This document shows positions 15,167-23,269 of a stretch of DNA of 45,190 nt, piece by piece (the first letter of the stretch is position 1; every line of letters begins with the position of its first letter). The notes under the pieces were generated by a model. That model ran no database searches. It worked only from the letters and a program-made list of their open reading frames with translations, and was not told where the DNA came from. Source of the DNA: Christensenella sp. UBA3798 (lineage in GTDB: Bacteria; Bacillota; Clostridia; Christensenellales; CAG-1252); assembly GCA_002368735.1 (NCBI GenBank), contig DFEQ01000027.1:1-45190 (forward strand). The letters run 5' to 3'. A program made the translations under genes and the position numbers.

Positions 15167-16403
15167 ATATCAAAGCGCAAAAGAGATATACTCGGCAAGC
15201 GGGGTGGACGCCGAAGCGGCGCTCGCCGCACTCAAGGAGATCCCCATCTCGGTGCACTGCTGGCAGGGTGACGACGTCATCGGCTTCGACGGCGCGAACG
15301 CCCTATCGGGCGGCATACAGACGACGGGCAACTACCTCGGAAGGGCGAGGACGCCCGAGGAACTCTTGGCGGACATCAAGGAGGCATTCTCGATGATGCC
15401 GGGCAAGAAACGTTTGAACGTGCACGCCTGCTACGCCTTCCTCGGCGAAGACAAAGGGAAGGTCGACCGCGACGCATACTCTTACAAGCACTTTGAAAGA
15501 TGGGTGACCTTCGCCAAAGAACTCGGCTTGGACGGCGTGGACTTCAACCCCACCTTCTTCGGCCATCCGATGGTCAAGGACGGCTTGACCCTCTCCTCCC
15601 CCGACGAAACCACCCGACGCTTTTGGGTAGAGCACGGCAAGAGGAGCTTGGAGATAGCCGCCGAGATGGGCAAGGCGTTTCATAAGCCCTGCCTGGTCAA
15701 TATATGGATACCCGACGGGTTCAAGGACGTACCCTCCGACCGCTTAGGTCCCCGCCTCCGCCTCAAAAAATCCTTAGACGAGATGCTCGCGCATTACGAT
15801 AAAAAATACGTCATCCCCGCCGTGGAGAGCAAGGTCTTCGGCATCGGGGTGGAAAGCTACACCGTGGGCAACAACGAATTCTATCAAAACTACGCCGCCT
15901 CCCGCGGCATCTGCTGCCTCCTTGACAACGGGCACTATCACCCCACCGAGGTAGTATCGGATAAGATCCCCTCTCTCCTCGCCTTCTACGACAAGGTCGC
16001 CCTGCACGTGACCCGCCCCGTCCGTTGGGACAGCGACCACGTCGTGCTCTTTGAGGACGAACTCAAGGAGATAGCCAAGGAGATCGTTCGTAACGAGGCG
16101 ACGGATAAGGTGCTGATAGGTCTGGATTACTTCGACGCATCCATCAACCGCATCTCCGCCTGGGTCACGGGTCAGCGCTCGATGCAAAAGGCGCTTTTAT
16201 ACGCCCTGCTCCTCCCCAACGACCGCTTGAAAGAGCTCCAAGACGCGGGGAATTTCACCCGCTTGATGTTCGAGCAGGAGAGAGCCAAGATGCTCCCCTT
16301 TGCGGACGTTTGGGCGGAATACTTAAAGCGCGAAAGAATGACCGACGACTATTACGACGAGATAGTCCGCTATGAAGAGAGCGTTCTCAAGGAGAGAAAG
16401 TGA
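15159..16403 (+). CDS. rhaA: L-rhamnose isomerase
   Basis: This 414-residue metal-dependent TIM-barrel enzyme converts L-rhamnose to L-rhamnulose. The N-terminal VHCWQGDDVIGFDGANALSG and GGIQTTGNYLGRARTPEEL are characteristic, and the full usual length (about 415-420) is present. GGAGG in the end of rhaB provides the ribosome binding site. It overlaps rhaB by 8 bases and rhaD by one (TGATG). Role: first step of rhamnose catabolism in the cytosol. Confidence 0.96.
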   Translation: MDRYQSAKEIYSASGVDAEAALAALKEIPISVHCWQGDDVIGFDGANALSGGIQTTGNYLGRARTPEELLADIKEAFSMMPGKKRLNVHACYAFLGEDKGKVDRDAYSYKHFERWVTFAKELGLDGVDFNPTFFGHPMVKDGLTLSSPDETTRRFWVEHGKRSLEIAAEMGKAFHKPCLVNIWIPDGFKDVPSDRLGPRLRLKKSLDEMLAHYDKKYVIPAVESKVFGIGVESYTVGNNEFYQNYAASRGICCLLDNGHYHPTEVVSDKIPSLLAFYDKVALHVTRPVRWDSDHVVLFEDELKEIAKEIVRNEATDKVLIGLDYFDASINRISAWVTGQRSMQKALLYALLLPNDRLKELQDAGNFTRLMFEQERAKMLPFADVWAEYLKRERMTDDYYDEIVRYEESVLKERK

Positions 16404-17215
16404 TGAAAGAGATATTGAAATCGAAATTCGTAAAAGAGATGTGCTCCGTCACCGCCAATATGTATCGCCTGGGATGGGACGAGAGGAACGGCGGCAATAT
16501 CAGCTACCTATTGACCGAAGAGGAGGTAGCGCCCTACCTCGACCTCGATAAGGTCATCCGCAAGATACCCATCGGCTTTGAAGCCAAGGAGCTCGCGGGC
16601 AAGATATTCATCGTGACGGGGACCGGCAAGTATTTCAAAAACGTGGAGAGCGACCCCGAGACCAACCTCGGCATCGTACGTATCGACCAAAAGGGCGACA
16701 CGGCGGAGCTGTTGTGGGGCTATAAGGACGGGGGACGATTCACCTCGGAATTCCCCGCCCATATGATGAGCCACGTGGCAAGGCTCAAGGCGGACCCCAA
16801 TAACCGCGTGGTCATGCACTGCCATCCCACGAACCTCCTTGCCATGAACTTCGTGCACGAGCTTGACGACCGCTCCTTTACCCGCTCTTTGTGGCAGATG
16901 TGCACCGAGTGCATCGTGGTATTCCCCGACGGCGTGGGAGTGCTCCCCTGGATGCTGTGCGGCAATAACGAGATAGGCGAGGCGACCGCCGCCAAGATGA
17001 AGGACTACCGCGTGGTCGTCTGGGGCTTGCACGGCGTATACGGCGCGGGCAAAGATATGGACGAGACCTTCGGACTCATCGAAACGGTGGAAAAGGCGGC
17101 AGAGATATATATGCTGACCTCACACCTCCCCCGCATCAACACCATCACCGACGATAACCTCGTCACCATCGCGGAAGCCTTCAAGGTGAACTATCGCAAG
17201 GACTTTATCGATTGA
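16403..17215 (+). CDS. rhaD: Rhamnulose-1-phosphate aldolase
   Basis: This 270-residue class II aldolase splits rhamnulose-1-phosphate into DHAP and L-lactaldehyde. The catalytic Glu (FTSEFPAHM), zinc ligands MHCHPTN and WGLHGVYG, and the substrate motif ERNGGNISYL are present. The ATG at 16403 shares its A with the rhaA stop (TGATG) and follows GGAGAG; a GTG one codon earlier is possible. With rhaB and rhaA it completes the route to central metabolites. No lactaldehyde reductase is seen in the window. Confidence 0.95.
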   Translation: MKEILKSKFVKEMCSVTANMYRLGWDERNGGNISYLLTEEEVAPYLDLDKVIRKIPIGFEAKELAGKIFIVTGTGKYFKNVESDPETNLGIVRIDQKGDTAELLWGYKDGGRFTSEFPAHMMSHVARLKADPNNRVVMHCHPTNLLAMNFVHELDDRSFTRSLWQMCTECIVVFPDGVGVLPWMLCGNNEIGEATAAKMKDYRVVVWGLHGVYGAGKDMDETFGLIETVEKAAEIYMLTSHLPRINTITDDNLVTIAEAFKVNYRKDFID

Positions 17216-17216
17216 C

Positions 17217-19697
17217 ATGATCACGCAGAGAAAAACGCCGAACGGCTTTTCATCAAGCAGCCGCTTTGACATAGAAGCGTTCTCTTCTCCCGCCCTCTCA
17301 TACGCCCCCGTCTATACTTGGATGTGGAACGGCAAAGTCACTGCGGAAGATACCGACCGCGAGATAGAGGAAATGGCGCGCCTCGGCATCAAGAGGATAT
17401 ATATCCTGCCCATGCCCAAGAGCTTTCGCCCCACCTCCTTCCCCACCCCTTTGGAGCCCGAATATCTGTCCAAAGACTACCTATCCGCCTACCGCTATGC
17501 GTTAGAGAAAGCGCGCGAAAAAGGCATGGAGGTGTGGCTGTACGACGAAGGGGGCTGGCCGAGCGGCGGCGCTTGCGGGCAAGTGACCCTAGAGGACCCC
17601 ACCCTCGTGCAGGAGAGTATCCGCACGGTGGACAGAGAGGTCAAGCCAAACGACGTCTACACCCCGACGGAACACGCCGAAGCGGCTTTTATCAATAATA
17701 AGCGCGTCTATCCCAACGAGAGGATAGAGGAGAGCGGCACCTTGACGGAGTATATCCATACGGCGACCTCTTTCCCCGCCGTAAATTCGGCGGATCTGCC
17801 CGATATCACCAAGGAAAAGGCGGCGCCCCTCTTTATCGCCCTCACGCACGATAAATACGCGGGCGCGCTCGGAGAGGACCTCGGCGGCGTCACCGCCCTC
17901 TTCACCGACGAACCCACGGCGCCTCGCCCCTTCCCCTATAACGAGGAGATCAAGGCGCTCTTTTCCGCACGTTTCCACAGAGATATCCGAGACTGCCTGC
18001 CCTTCTTAACGGGAAGAGAAAAGTGCTCCGCGGAAAACGCAACGATCAAGATAGAATTCTACAAGATGCTGTCCGACCTCTTTATCGAGCGATTCCTGAA
18101 AAGGGAAAAGGCGTGGGCGGAGGCGCACGGCGTGACCTTTACGGGGCACCTTGACAAAGACGACGAAGCGAACGCCTCGGTGACGAGCGGCTGCTTCGGC
18201 ATTCTCCCCGCCCTCCGCGTCTTTGACGTGCCGGGGGTGGACGCCATCCGCAGGCAGATCTTCCCGCCGAGAGGCAGAAAAAGGCGCTGTGTCGAGAACG
18301 GATTCTTTCCCATCCTCGCCGCGTCCGCGGCGGCGCAAACGGGAGGACGTCACGCTCTGTCCGAGAATTTCGCGGTATACGGCGCGGGGCTCTCATACGA
18401 CGAAATGAAGTATATCGTGAATTATCAGGCGATGTGCGGCATCAACGTCTTTAACTCGATGCTCGTGCCTTACGCACGGAAGGGATACGCTCTCGCGGGG
18501 GAGCTCCCCCACTTCACCGAAAAGACATACCCCGACCTCGCGGCGTTCAACGCCTATCTCGAGCGGCTATCCTATCTCTTCTCGCTCGGCGAGAGGGTGG
18601 CAAAGGTCGCCCTGTTTCTCCCCGCCGCGGACGGCATCGTCGAGGGTGCGGAATGCGCGGCGCTCAGTTCGTATAAGTCGCTCGGCAGAGAGCTCCAAGA
18701 ACGGCATCTCCCCTTCGATATCGTCGACGACGACTTTTTCTCTTTTGCAACTGTCTCATCCAACGAGATATCATCGGGGCTGGCACACTACGACAGCGTC
18801 GTTCTACCCGCCGCGACCTACCTTACCGATAAAACCATCGCCGCCCTAAACGATTTCGCCGCAAAAGGGGGAAAGGTCTACACGGCGTTCAAGCCTTTAC
18901 TCAAGAGGGTGACGGGCGCGATACCGTTATCGCAACTACCCGACGCTTCCTTGCCCATAAAGCAAGACTGCATCCTTCTCGCCCACTCAAAACTTCAAAA
19001 CGGCGAACTGTGGTTCCTGATGAACGAGGGCGAGAACAAAGAGTTTATCCCCGTCGCAGACTTCGGCAAGGGCTACGTTATCTCCCCCGCGCTCGCTACG
19101 GCAACGCGTATGCAGGGCGGCGTAATCGATATTCAGCCGGGCGAAATCATCTGCCTGTGGAATACCGACGAGGAACTCCCTCTTACCGAACTCCCCTTTC
19201 TCGACAAATACCTTATCCCGAGCGACTGGAGCATCCGTCCCGTCAAAAGGCTCGTAATAGAAAACGAAGCCCATTTTGAAGAGATCCACGCAGAGTTTAC
19301 GCCGATACGCCTCGGCGATTGGAAATGTGTCCTCGGCGAAAGGTTCTCGGGAACGGCGGAATACCGCGCGAACTTCTCCCTCACGGAAAAGGCGACGGCG
19401 GCAGTCCTCGACCTCGGCAAAGCGGCACAGGTGGCGGAAGCCTTCTTGAACGGCGCCTCTCTCGGCAAGCGCGTTATGGCACCCTATTCTTTCGACGTTC
19501 CCGCCTCCCTTCTCCAAGAGAACAATACACTCGTCGTGCGCGTAACGAACGGCGCCGCGAACGAATTCGAGGGGACGGACGCCTTTGACAAATACTATCC
19601 GTGGCAACTCGGCAACTACCTCAAAGAAGAGCGCGTCTTCCACGCGGACTCTAAGGAGAGCGGACTCTTCGGCGAGGTAAAACTATACTACAAATAA
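17217..19697 (+). CDS. Putative alpha-L-rhamnosidase (GH106-like)
   Basis: This 826-residue protein begins two bases after the rhaD stop. The N-terminal YTWMWNGKVTAEDTDREI with ARLGIKRIYILPMP, the WLYDEGGWPSGG motif (about residues 107-118), the Glu in LFTDEPTAPRP, and the ALSENFAVYGAGL segment (Glu about 383) match the catalytic TIM-barrel pattern of GH106-type enzymes. The C-terminal 150 residues look like a beta-sandwich (WKCVLGERFSGTAEYRANFS). There is no signal peptide, so it should act in the cytosol on imported oligosaccharides. Position in the rhamnose operon supports alpha-L-rhamnosidase. It is shorter than many GH106 proteins; a related but uncharacterised family is possible. Confidence 0.75.
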   Translation: MITQRKTPNGFSSSSRFDIEAFSSPALSYAPVYTWMWNGKVTAEDTDREIEEMARLGIKRIYILPMPKSFRPTSFPTPLEPEYLSKDYLSAYRYALEKAREKGMEVWLYDEGGWPSGGACGQVTLEDPTLVQESIRTVDREVKPNDVYTPTEHAEAAFINNKRVYPNERIEESGTLTEYIHTATSFPAVNSADLPDITKEKAAPLFIALTHDKYAGALGEDLGGVTALFTDEPTAPRPFPYNEEIKALFSARFHRDIRDCLPFLTGREKCSAENATIKIEFYKMLSDLFIERFLKREKAWAEAHGVTFTGHLDKDDEANASVTSGCFGILPALRVFDVPGVDAIRRQIFPPRGRKRRCVENGFFPILAASAAAQTGGRHALSENFAVYGAGLSYDEMKYIVNYQAMCGINVFNSMLVPYARKGYALAGELPHFTEKTYPDLAAFNAYLERLSYLFSLGERVAKVALFLPAADGIVEGAECAALSSYKSLGRELQERHLPFDIVDDDFFSFATVSSNEISSGLAHYDSVVLPAATYLTDKTIAALNDFAAKGGKVYTAFKPLLKRVTGAIPLSQLPDASLPIKQDCILLAHSKLQNGELWFLMNEGENKEFIPVADFGKGYVISPALATATRMQGGVIDIQPGEIICLWNTDEELPLTELPFLDKYLIPSDWSIRPVKRLVIENEAHFEEIHAEFTPIRLGDWKCVLGERFSGTAEYRANFSLTEKATAAVLDLGKAAQVAEAFLNGASLGKRVMAPYSFDVPASLLQENNTLVVRVTNGAANEFEGTDAFDKYYPWQLGNYLKEERVFHADSKESGLFGEVKLYYK

Positions 19698-19713
19698 ACA
19701 TCGGAGCAAGACT

Positions 19714-21027
19714 ATGAAAAAAGAAAGACCCATCAGTTCCATTGACAACCGCATGAACGAAGAGCGCTTCCAAGACCTCTTCCTCGAAGTGGAAAAGTTT
19801 GAAGAGCGCATCGACGACCCCGACCTCAAAAAGCTATTTCACAACGCCTTTTTCAACACGATACTGACCACAGTCCTCTATGAAGAGGACGGCTCGGCAT
19901 TCGTGATCACGGGGGATATCCCCGCCATGTGGCTGAGGGACTCGGCGGCGCAGGTCATGCAGTATTTGCACTTTGCAAATAAATGCCCGTCTGTGCGCGA
20001 ACTCATCAAAGCCGTCATCAAAAAGCAATTCACCTACCTCCTCTTAGACCCCTACGCCAACGCCTTTAACCGCGAGGAGAACGGCATGGGACACACGGGG
20101 GATATCCCCCAAAATTCCCCTTGGGTGTGGGAGAGGAAGTTTGAGCTCGACTCTTTGTGCTATCCCTTGTGGCTCCTGACGCGCTACGTCAAGGCGACGG
20201 GGGACGACAGCGTGATGGACGACTTATTCTATCGCGCCTTTGACAAGGCGTACGTGACCTTCCTGACCGAACAGAGGCACAAGGATTACTCCAGCTATTT
20301 CCATGAGCGCCCGGGGCGCGACCGCAGGGATTGGTGCGGACACGGCTCCCCCGTAGCGGAGACGGGGCTCGTATGGTCGGGCTATCGTCCGAGCGACGAC
20401 AGTTGCACCTATAACTACTATATTCCGGGCAATATGTTTATCTGCTCGGTGCTGACCGCTCTCCGCCCCCTCTTTATCGAAAAAGGCGACGATGAGAGGG
20501 CAAAGAAGTGTATGGACCTCACCGAGACCCTCCGCCGCGCGATAGAAAAGTACGGAAAGACCACCACGCCCGACGGCACCGAGGTCTACGCCCTCGAAAC
20601 CGACGGCATGGGACACTACAACGTAATGGACGACGCCAATATCCCCAACCTGCTCTCCATCCCCTACTACGACTATCCCTTTGCGGATAAAAAGCTCTAT
20701 GAAAACACCCGCGCCTATATGCTCTCCGAGCGTAATCCCTACTACTACGTGGGCACGGCGATCACGGGCATCGGCAGTCCGCACACCCCCGAAGGTTACG
20801 TGTGGCCCCTCTCCCTCATCATACAGGCGATGACCTCGACGGATCAGGAGGAGATCAAGCGCTGCGTCAAGATGGTCGCCTCATCGACGGGCGGCACTTA
20901 CTATATCCACGAGGGGGTCTATAAGGACGACGACAAAATCTATACCCGCCCCTGGTTCGCCTGGGCGAACTCCCTCTTTGCCGACCTCGTCCTCCGAAAG
21001 GCGGATATCCTCTTCCCCAAGAAATAA
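19714..21027 (+). CDS. GH125 exo-alpha-1,6-mannosidase
   Basis: This 437-residue protein matches GH125, metal-independent enzymes with an (alpha/alpha)6 barrel that remove terminal alpha-1,6-mannose. Family hallmarks are VITGDIPAMWLRDSAAQV (about 65-82), GHTGDIPQNSPWVWERKFELDSLCYP (about 125-150; acid Asp in ELDS) and the C-terminal GTYYIHEGVYKDD and RPWFAWANS. Length is typical. There is no signal peptide, so it is cytosolic. The start follows GGAGC, 16 nt after the rhamnosidase. Why a mannosidase is in a rhamnose operon is unclear; a mixed plant or yeast glycan substrate is a guess. A strong terminator follows. Confidence 0.9.
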   Translation: MKKERPISSIDNRMNEERFQDLFLEVEKFEERIDDPDLKKLFHNAFFNTILTTVLYEEDGSAFVITGDIPAMWLRDSAAQVMQYLHFANKCPSVRELIKAVIKKQFTYLLLDPYANAFNREENGMGHTGDIPQNSPWVWERKFELDSLCYPLWLLTRYVKATGDDSVMDDLFYRAFDKAYVTFLTEQRHKDYSSYFHERPGRDRRDWCGHGSPVAETGLVWSGYRPSDDSCTYNYYIPGNMFICSVLTALRPLFIEKGDDERAKKCMDLTETLRRAIEKYGKTTTPDGTEVYALETDGMGHYNVMDDANIPNLLSIPYYDYPFADKKLYENTRAYMLSERNPYYYVGTAITGIGSPHTPEGYVWPLSLIIQAMTSTDQEEIKRCVKMVASSTGGTYYIHEGVYKDDDKIYTRPWFAWANSLFADLVLRKADILFPKK

Positions 21028-21050
21028 ACCTTTATCACGCAAAATGACAA

Positions 21051-21084
21051 AAAAATGATGGCAAGGAAACTTGCCATCTTTTTT
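21051..21084. terminator. Rho-independent terminator after the rhamnose operon
   Basis: GATGGCAAG (21057-21065), GAAA tetraloop, CTTGCCATC (21070-21078), T6. An A-run on the left makes it usable by the convergent gene at 21116 as well. Confidence 0.85.
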
Positions 21085-21115
21085 ACTACGCTACAAAGGT
21101 TTGAGTCGCAAGCGC

Positions 21116-22663
21116 TCAATCCTTCCCTTGCCACTCCTTCCCGCAGCGGGTACAGACGCCGTCCTCGTAGTCGTGTCCGAGGTGATCTCCTGTTTTTGTC
21201 GGGGAGGTCAACGTCTTGCCGCAGAGGGAGCAGCGCGTCCACTCGCTCTTCCCGTCCGCTTCACAGGTAGGCTCGGTTGCGGGCATCGTCTCGGGCGTAT
21301 GCTCCAAACGCGGGATATCCTCCTCAACGGCTATCTCACCACAACGGGTGCACACCTTGTGGCGGTGTCCTATACCCGCGTCGGGGTTATCGCGCGGGTC
21401 TCCTTCCTCGCAGGTCGCATCCTCGTCCACCACCCACTCGTCCGTCGTTTCGTGACCCAAGATATCCAAATATACCTGCTTGACGATGGTCGCGCCGCAG
21501 GTAGCGCAATGCGAGCCTTCCGTCCAGCCTGACGTGGTACAAGTGGCGGGCACGGCGCGATCCACCACAACGGCGTGTCCCTTGGCGGGGAGCACTGTGT
21601 TGACGACCAGCCCGCACCCGGTGCAATGCGCCTGCGCCAAGCCGTCCTCGGTGCAGGTGGGCTCGGTGCGATTGCCGTATAAGAGGGTGTGCTCGGTCGT
21701 AGCAGGATCCACATGCCCGCACTTTAGGCAGGTACGGTCGTGGCAGGTGTGGCTATCTGCGTAGACGTGCGATATGCTTGCCGCACGCACCTCTCCGCAC
21801 CTTAAGCATACGGCGTCAATGCAACGATAATCGTTGTCGAAGATATGCACGCATGTAAAGGTAGATTGATAGCGTACGTTTTTCCATTGAATATCCTTGT
21901 CGTGATAGTAGCTTTTTGCCCCGCTCACTTCGTCCAAGGATACCCAGCCCGCAAAGGCGTAGCCCTCCTTGGTGGGCGGCGTGGGCGACGGCACGGTGCT
22001 GCCGCGCTTGATGGTATACTTGGTCTGACTCTCCCCATTCACGAAGAGCACGTCGATATTGTCCTTTTGTCCGTTGGAACCGGAAACGCGCTCAAAATTC
22101 GCCCCCGTGGACATCAAGGTCGCAGAGCCTCCCGCCGTAGAGAGGGTAGCCCCCTCCCCCAAGGAGATCTCGTCCCCGACGCCGAACCAGGAGCCCGAGT
22201 CCAAAAGGGTGGTCTCGCCGCTGTCGCTGACGTAATAGTGATTGTAGGTCGTGTTATTGACAATGTAGTATTCGTTATTGTTATTTACGTTGATGTAGAT
22301 GCCTTGAAAACGCTCCGCTATCTTGGTAAGGTACACGCCGAAGAGCACGGCGAAGGTGACAAAGACGACGGAAACGACCACCACGACGGGGATCCACCAC
22401 CGCTTTTTCTTGGCGGGGGCGGGAGGGGCAGGAGGAGCGTCGTCCGTCGCATCCTCTTTGCCCGTCATCAGATAGACCACCGAGCAACCGAAGACTTCCG
22501 CAAGGGTGGCAATGGAGGAAACGTCGGGCATACTGCCGTCGTTCTCCCACTTACTGATCGTCTTATCCGAAACGGCAAGTTTGTCGCCGAGCTGACGCTG
22601 CGAAAGCCCTGCTTTTTTACGTTCGGATAATATTCTTTGTCCTAAAGTAGTGTTATTTTCCAT
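21116..22663 (-). CDS. Membrane-anchored Cro/C1-type HTH protein with outer InlB-like and Cys-rich repeats
   Basis: This 515-residue protein combines a cytosolic XRE helix-turn-helix (residues about 7-66: LSQRQLGDKLAVSDKTISKW), a Pro/Ala linker (76-84), one membrane helix (about 90-112) and a long C-terminal part that should be outside. That part contains an InlB/Flg_new-type beta-grasp repeat (VPSPTPPTKEGYAFAGW) and seven CxxCG motifs (CLRCG, CLKCG, CTGCG, CATCG, CTRCG, CSLCG, CTRCG), spaced by about 25-50 residues with intervening Gly-His and Thr-Cys pairs. The design suggests a one-component transmembrane sensor, reading a surface signal and binding DNA directly. The ribosome binding site is weak. 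Ligand and regulon are unknown. Confidence 0.75.
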   Translation of the reverse strand: MENNTTLGQRILSERKKAGLSQRQLGDKLAVSDKTISKWENDGSMPDVSSIATLAEVFGCSVVYLMTGKEDATDDAPPAPPAPAKKKRWWIPVVVVVSVVFVTFAVLFGVYLTKIAERFQGIYINVNNNNEYYIVNNTTYNHYYVSDSGETTLLDSGSWFGVGDEISLGEGATLSTAGGSATLMSTGANFERVSGSNGQKDNIDVLFVNGESQTKYTIKRGSTVPSPTPPTKEGYAFAGWVSLDEVSGAKSYYHDKDIQWKNVRYQSTFTCVHIFDNDYRCIDAVCLRCGEVRAASISHVYADSHTCHDRTCLKCGHVDPATTEHTLLYGNRTEPTCTEDGLAQAHCTGCGLVVNTVLPAKGHAVVVDRAVPATCTTSGWTEGSHCATCGATIVKQVYLDILGHETTDEWVVDEDATCEEGDPRDNPDAGIGHRHKVCTRCGEIAVEEDIPRLEHTPETMPATEPTCEADGKSEWTRCSLCGKTLTSPTKTGDHLGHDYEDGVCTRCGKEWQGKD

Positions 22664-22673
22664 ATTCTGATCT

Positions 22674-22718
22674 CACGTGCTATATAAAGAGTATAACACA
22701 TTCACGTGCGCGTTCAAA
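22674..22718 (-). promoter_or_regulatory. Promoter with two CACGTG sites before the membrane HTH gene
   Basis: On the minus strand TATACT (22690-22695) has a weak TTTGAA at 17 nt (22713-22718). The octamer TCACGTGC occurs at 22673-22680 and again at 22702-22709, one on each side of the -10 box and 29 bp apart. This is a typical position for a repressor; autoregulation is inference. Confidence 0.45.
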
Positions 22719-22767
22719 AGCGTATACTGTAAAAAAGGAAATGAATTATTAAAAAGGAAAAAGGGAA

Positions 22768-22971
22768 TTACTGTTTAAGAAAATCTTCCAAAGTACAATC
22801 GAATATCTCAGCGAGTTTCAAGAGGGTGAAGATATCGGGGATGCTGCGCTCGTTCTCCCATTTGCTGACGGTCTTATCCGACAGCGAGAGGCGATCCGCC
22901 AGGTCTTTCTGCGTCAGCCCGCGCTTCTCACGCAGGTCACGCAGATTTTTCGATAGTGTAGTCAGTTCCAT
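22768..22971 (-). CDS. Small Cro/C1-type HTH regulator
   Basis: A 67-residue protein made of a single XRE helix-turn-helix domain: LRDLREKRGLTQKDLADRL, LSDKTVSKWENERSIPDI, then LLKLAEIFDCTLEDFLKQ. ATG 22971 is chosen because GGAGG lies 5 nt upstream; longer in-frame starts have no ribosome binding site. It resembles the HTH of the downstream membrane regulator (SDKT-SKWEN, S-PD), so the two may be paralogues with related sites. Two tandem 15-bp inverted repeats about 70 bp upstream look like its operator. Confidence 0.8.
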   Translation of the reverse strand: MELTTLSKNLRDLREKRGLTQKDLADRLSLSDKTVSKWENERSIPDIFTLLKLAEIFDCTLEDFLKQ

Positions 22972-23041
22972 ATTGTCCTCCGACATTTCGTTTGCACATT
23001 CATCGTACCACAAAAAAGCGACAAAAAGAGCGTTTTGGCTC

Positions 23042-23076
23042 TCTACCAATCGTAGAGTTACTCTACGAACGGTAGA
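23042..23076. promoter_or_regulatory. Tandem operator TCTAC-N5-GTAGA (two copies)
   Basis: TCTAC-CAATC-GTAGA (23042-23056) and TCTAC-GAACG-GTAGA (23062-23076) are the same 15-bp inverted repeat with a 20-bp period, about two DNA turns. The same bases can also form one long hairpin. They lie upstream of the small XRE gene and are a likely autoregulatory site. Confidence 0.6.
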
Positions 23077-23136
23077 ATTGTGCCCTTTTTGCTGTAATTT
23101 GCTATTTCCGAAAGCCTATTGGCGCTAAAAATCCCC

Positions 23137-23153
23137 GTTGACAGCCTGTCAAC
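23137..23153. promoter_or_regulatory. Perfect inverted repeat GTTGACA-GCC-TGTCAAC
   Basis: A 7-bp perfect palindrome with a 3-nt centre that presents TTGACA on both strands. It could be a regulator site or a bidirectional -35 element; I see no good -10 at the right distance on either side. Confidence 0.4.
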
Positions 23154-23174
23154 ACTCTTTTTTGCGTTCAGACA

Positions 23175-23203
23175 GATAGATAGATAGATAGATAGATAGA
23201 TAG
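23175..23203. repeat. (GATA)7 microsatellite
   Basis: Seven perfect tandem GATA units plus one base lie between the GH4 terminator and the XRE upstream region, outside any coding sequence. Pure tetranucleotide tracts are unusual in bacteria and are prone to slippage. Confidence 0.9.
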
Positions 23204-23223
23204 CCCGGATCGGCTACGTTGAT

Positions 23224-23253
23224 AAAAAAAATCGCCGCCCTAAAGGGCGGCGA
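23224..23253 (-). terminator. Rho-independent terminator of the GH4 gene
   Basis: On the minus strand TCGCCGCCC-TTTA-GGGCGGCGA is followed by T8, 17 bases after the GH4 stop codon. Confidence 0.88.
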
Positions 23254-23269
23254 AAACAAGGTTTGGAAC

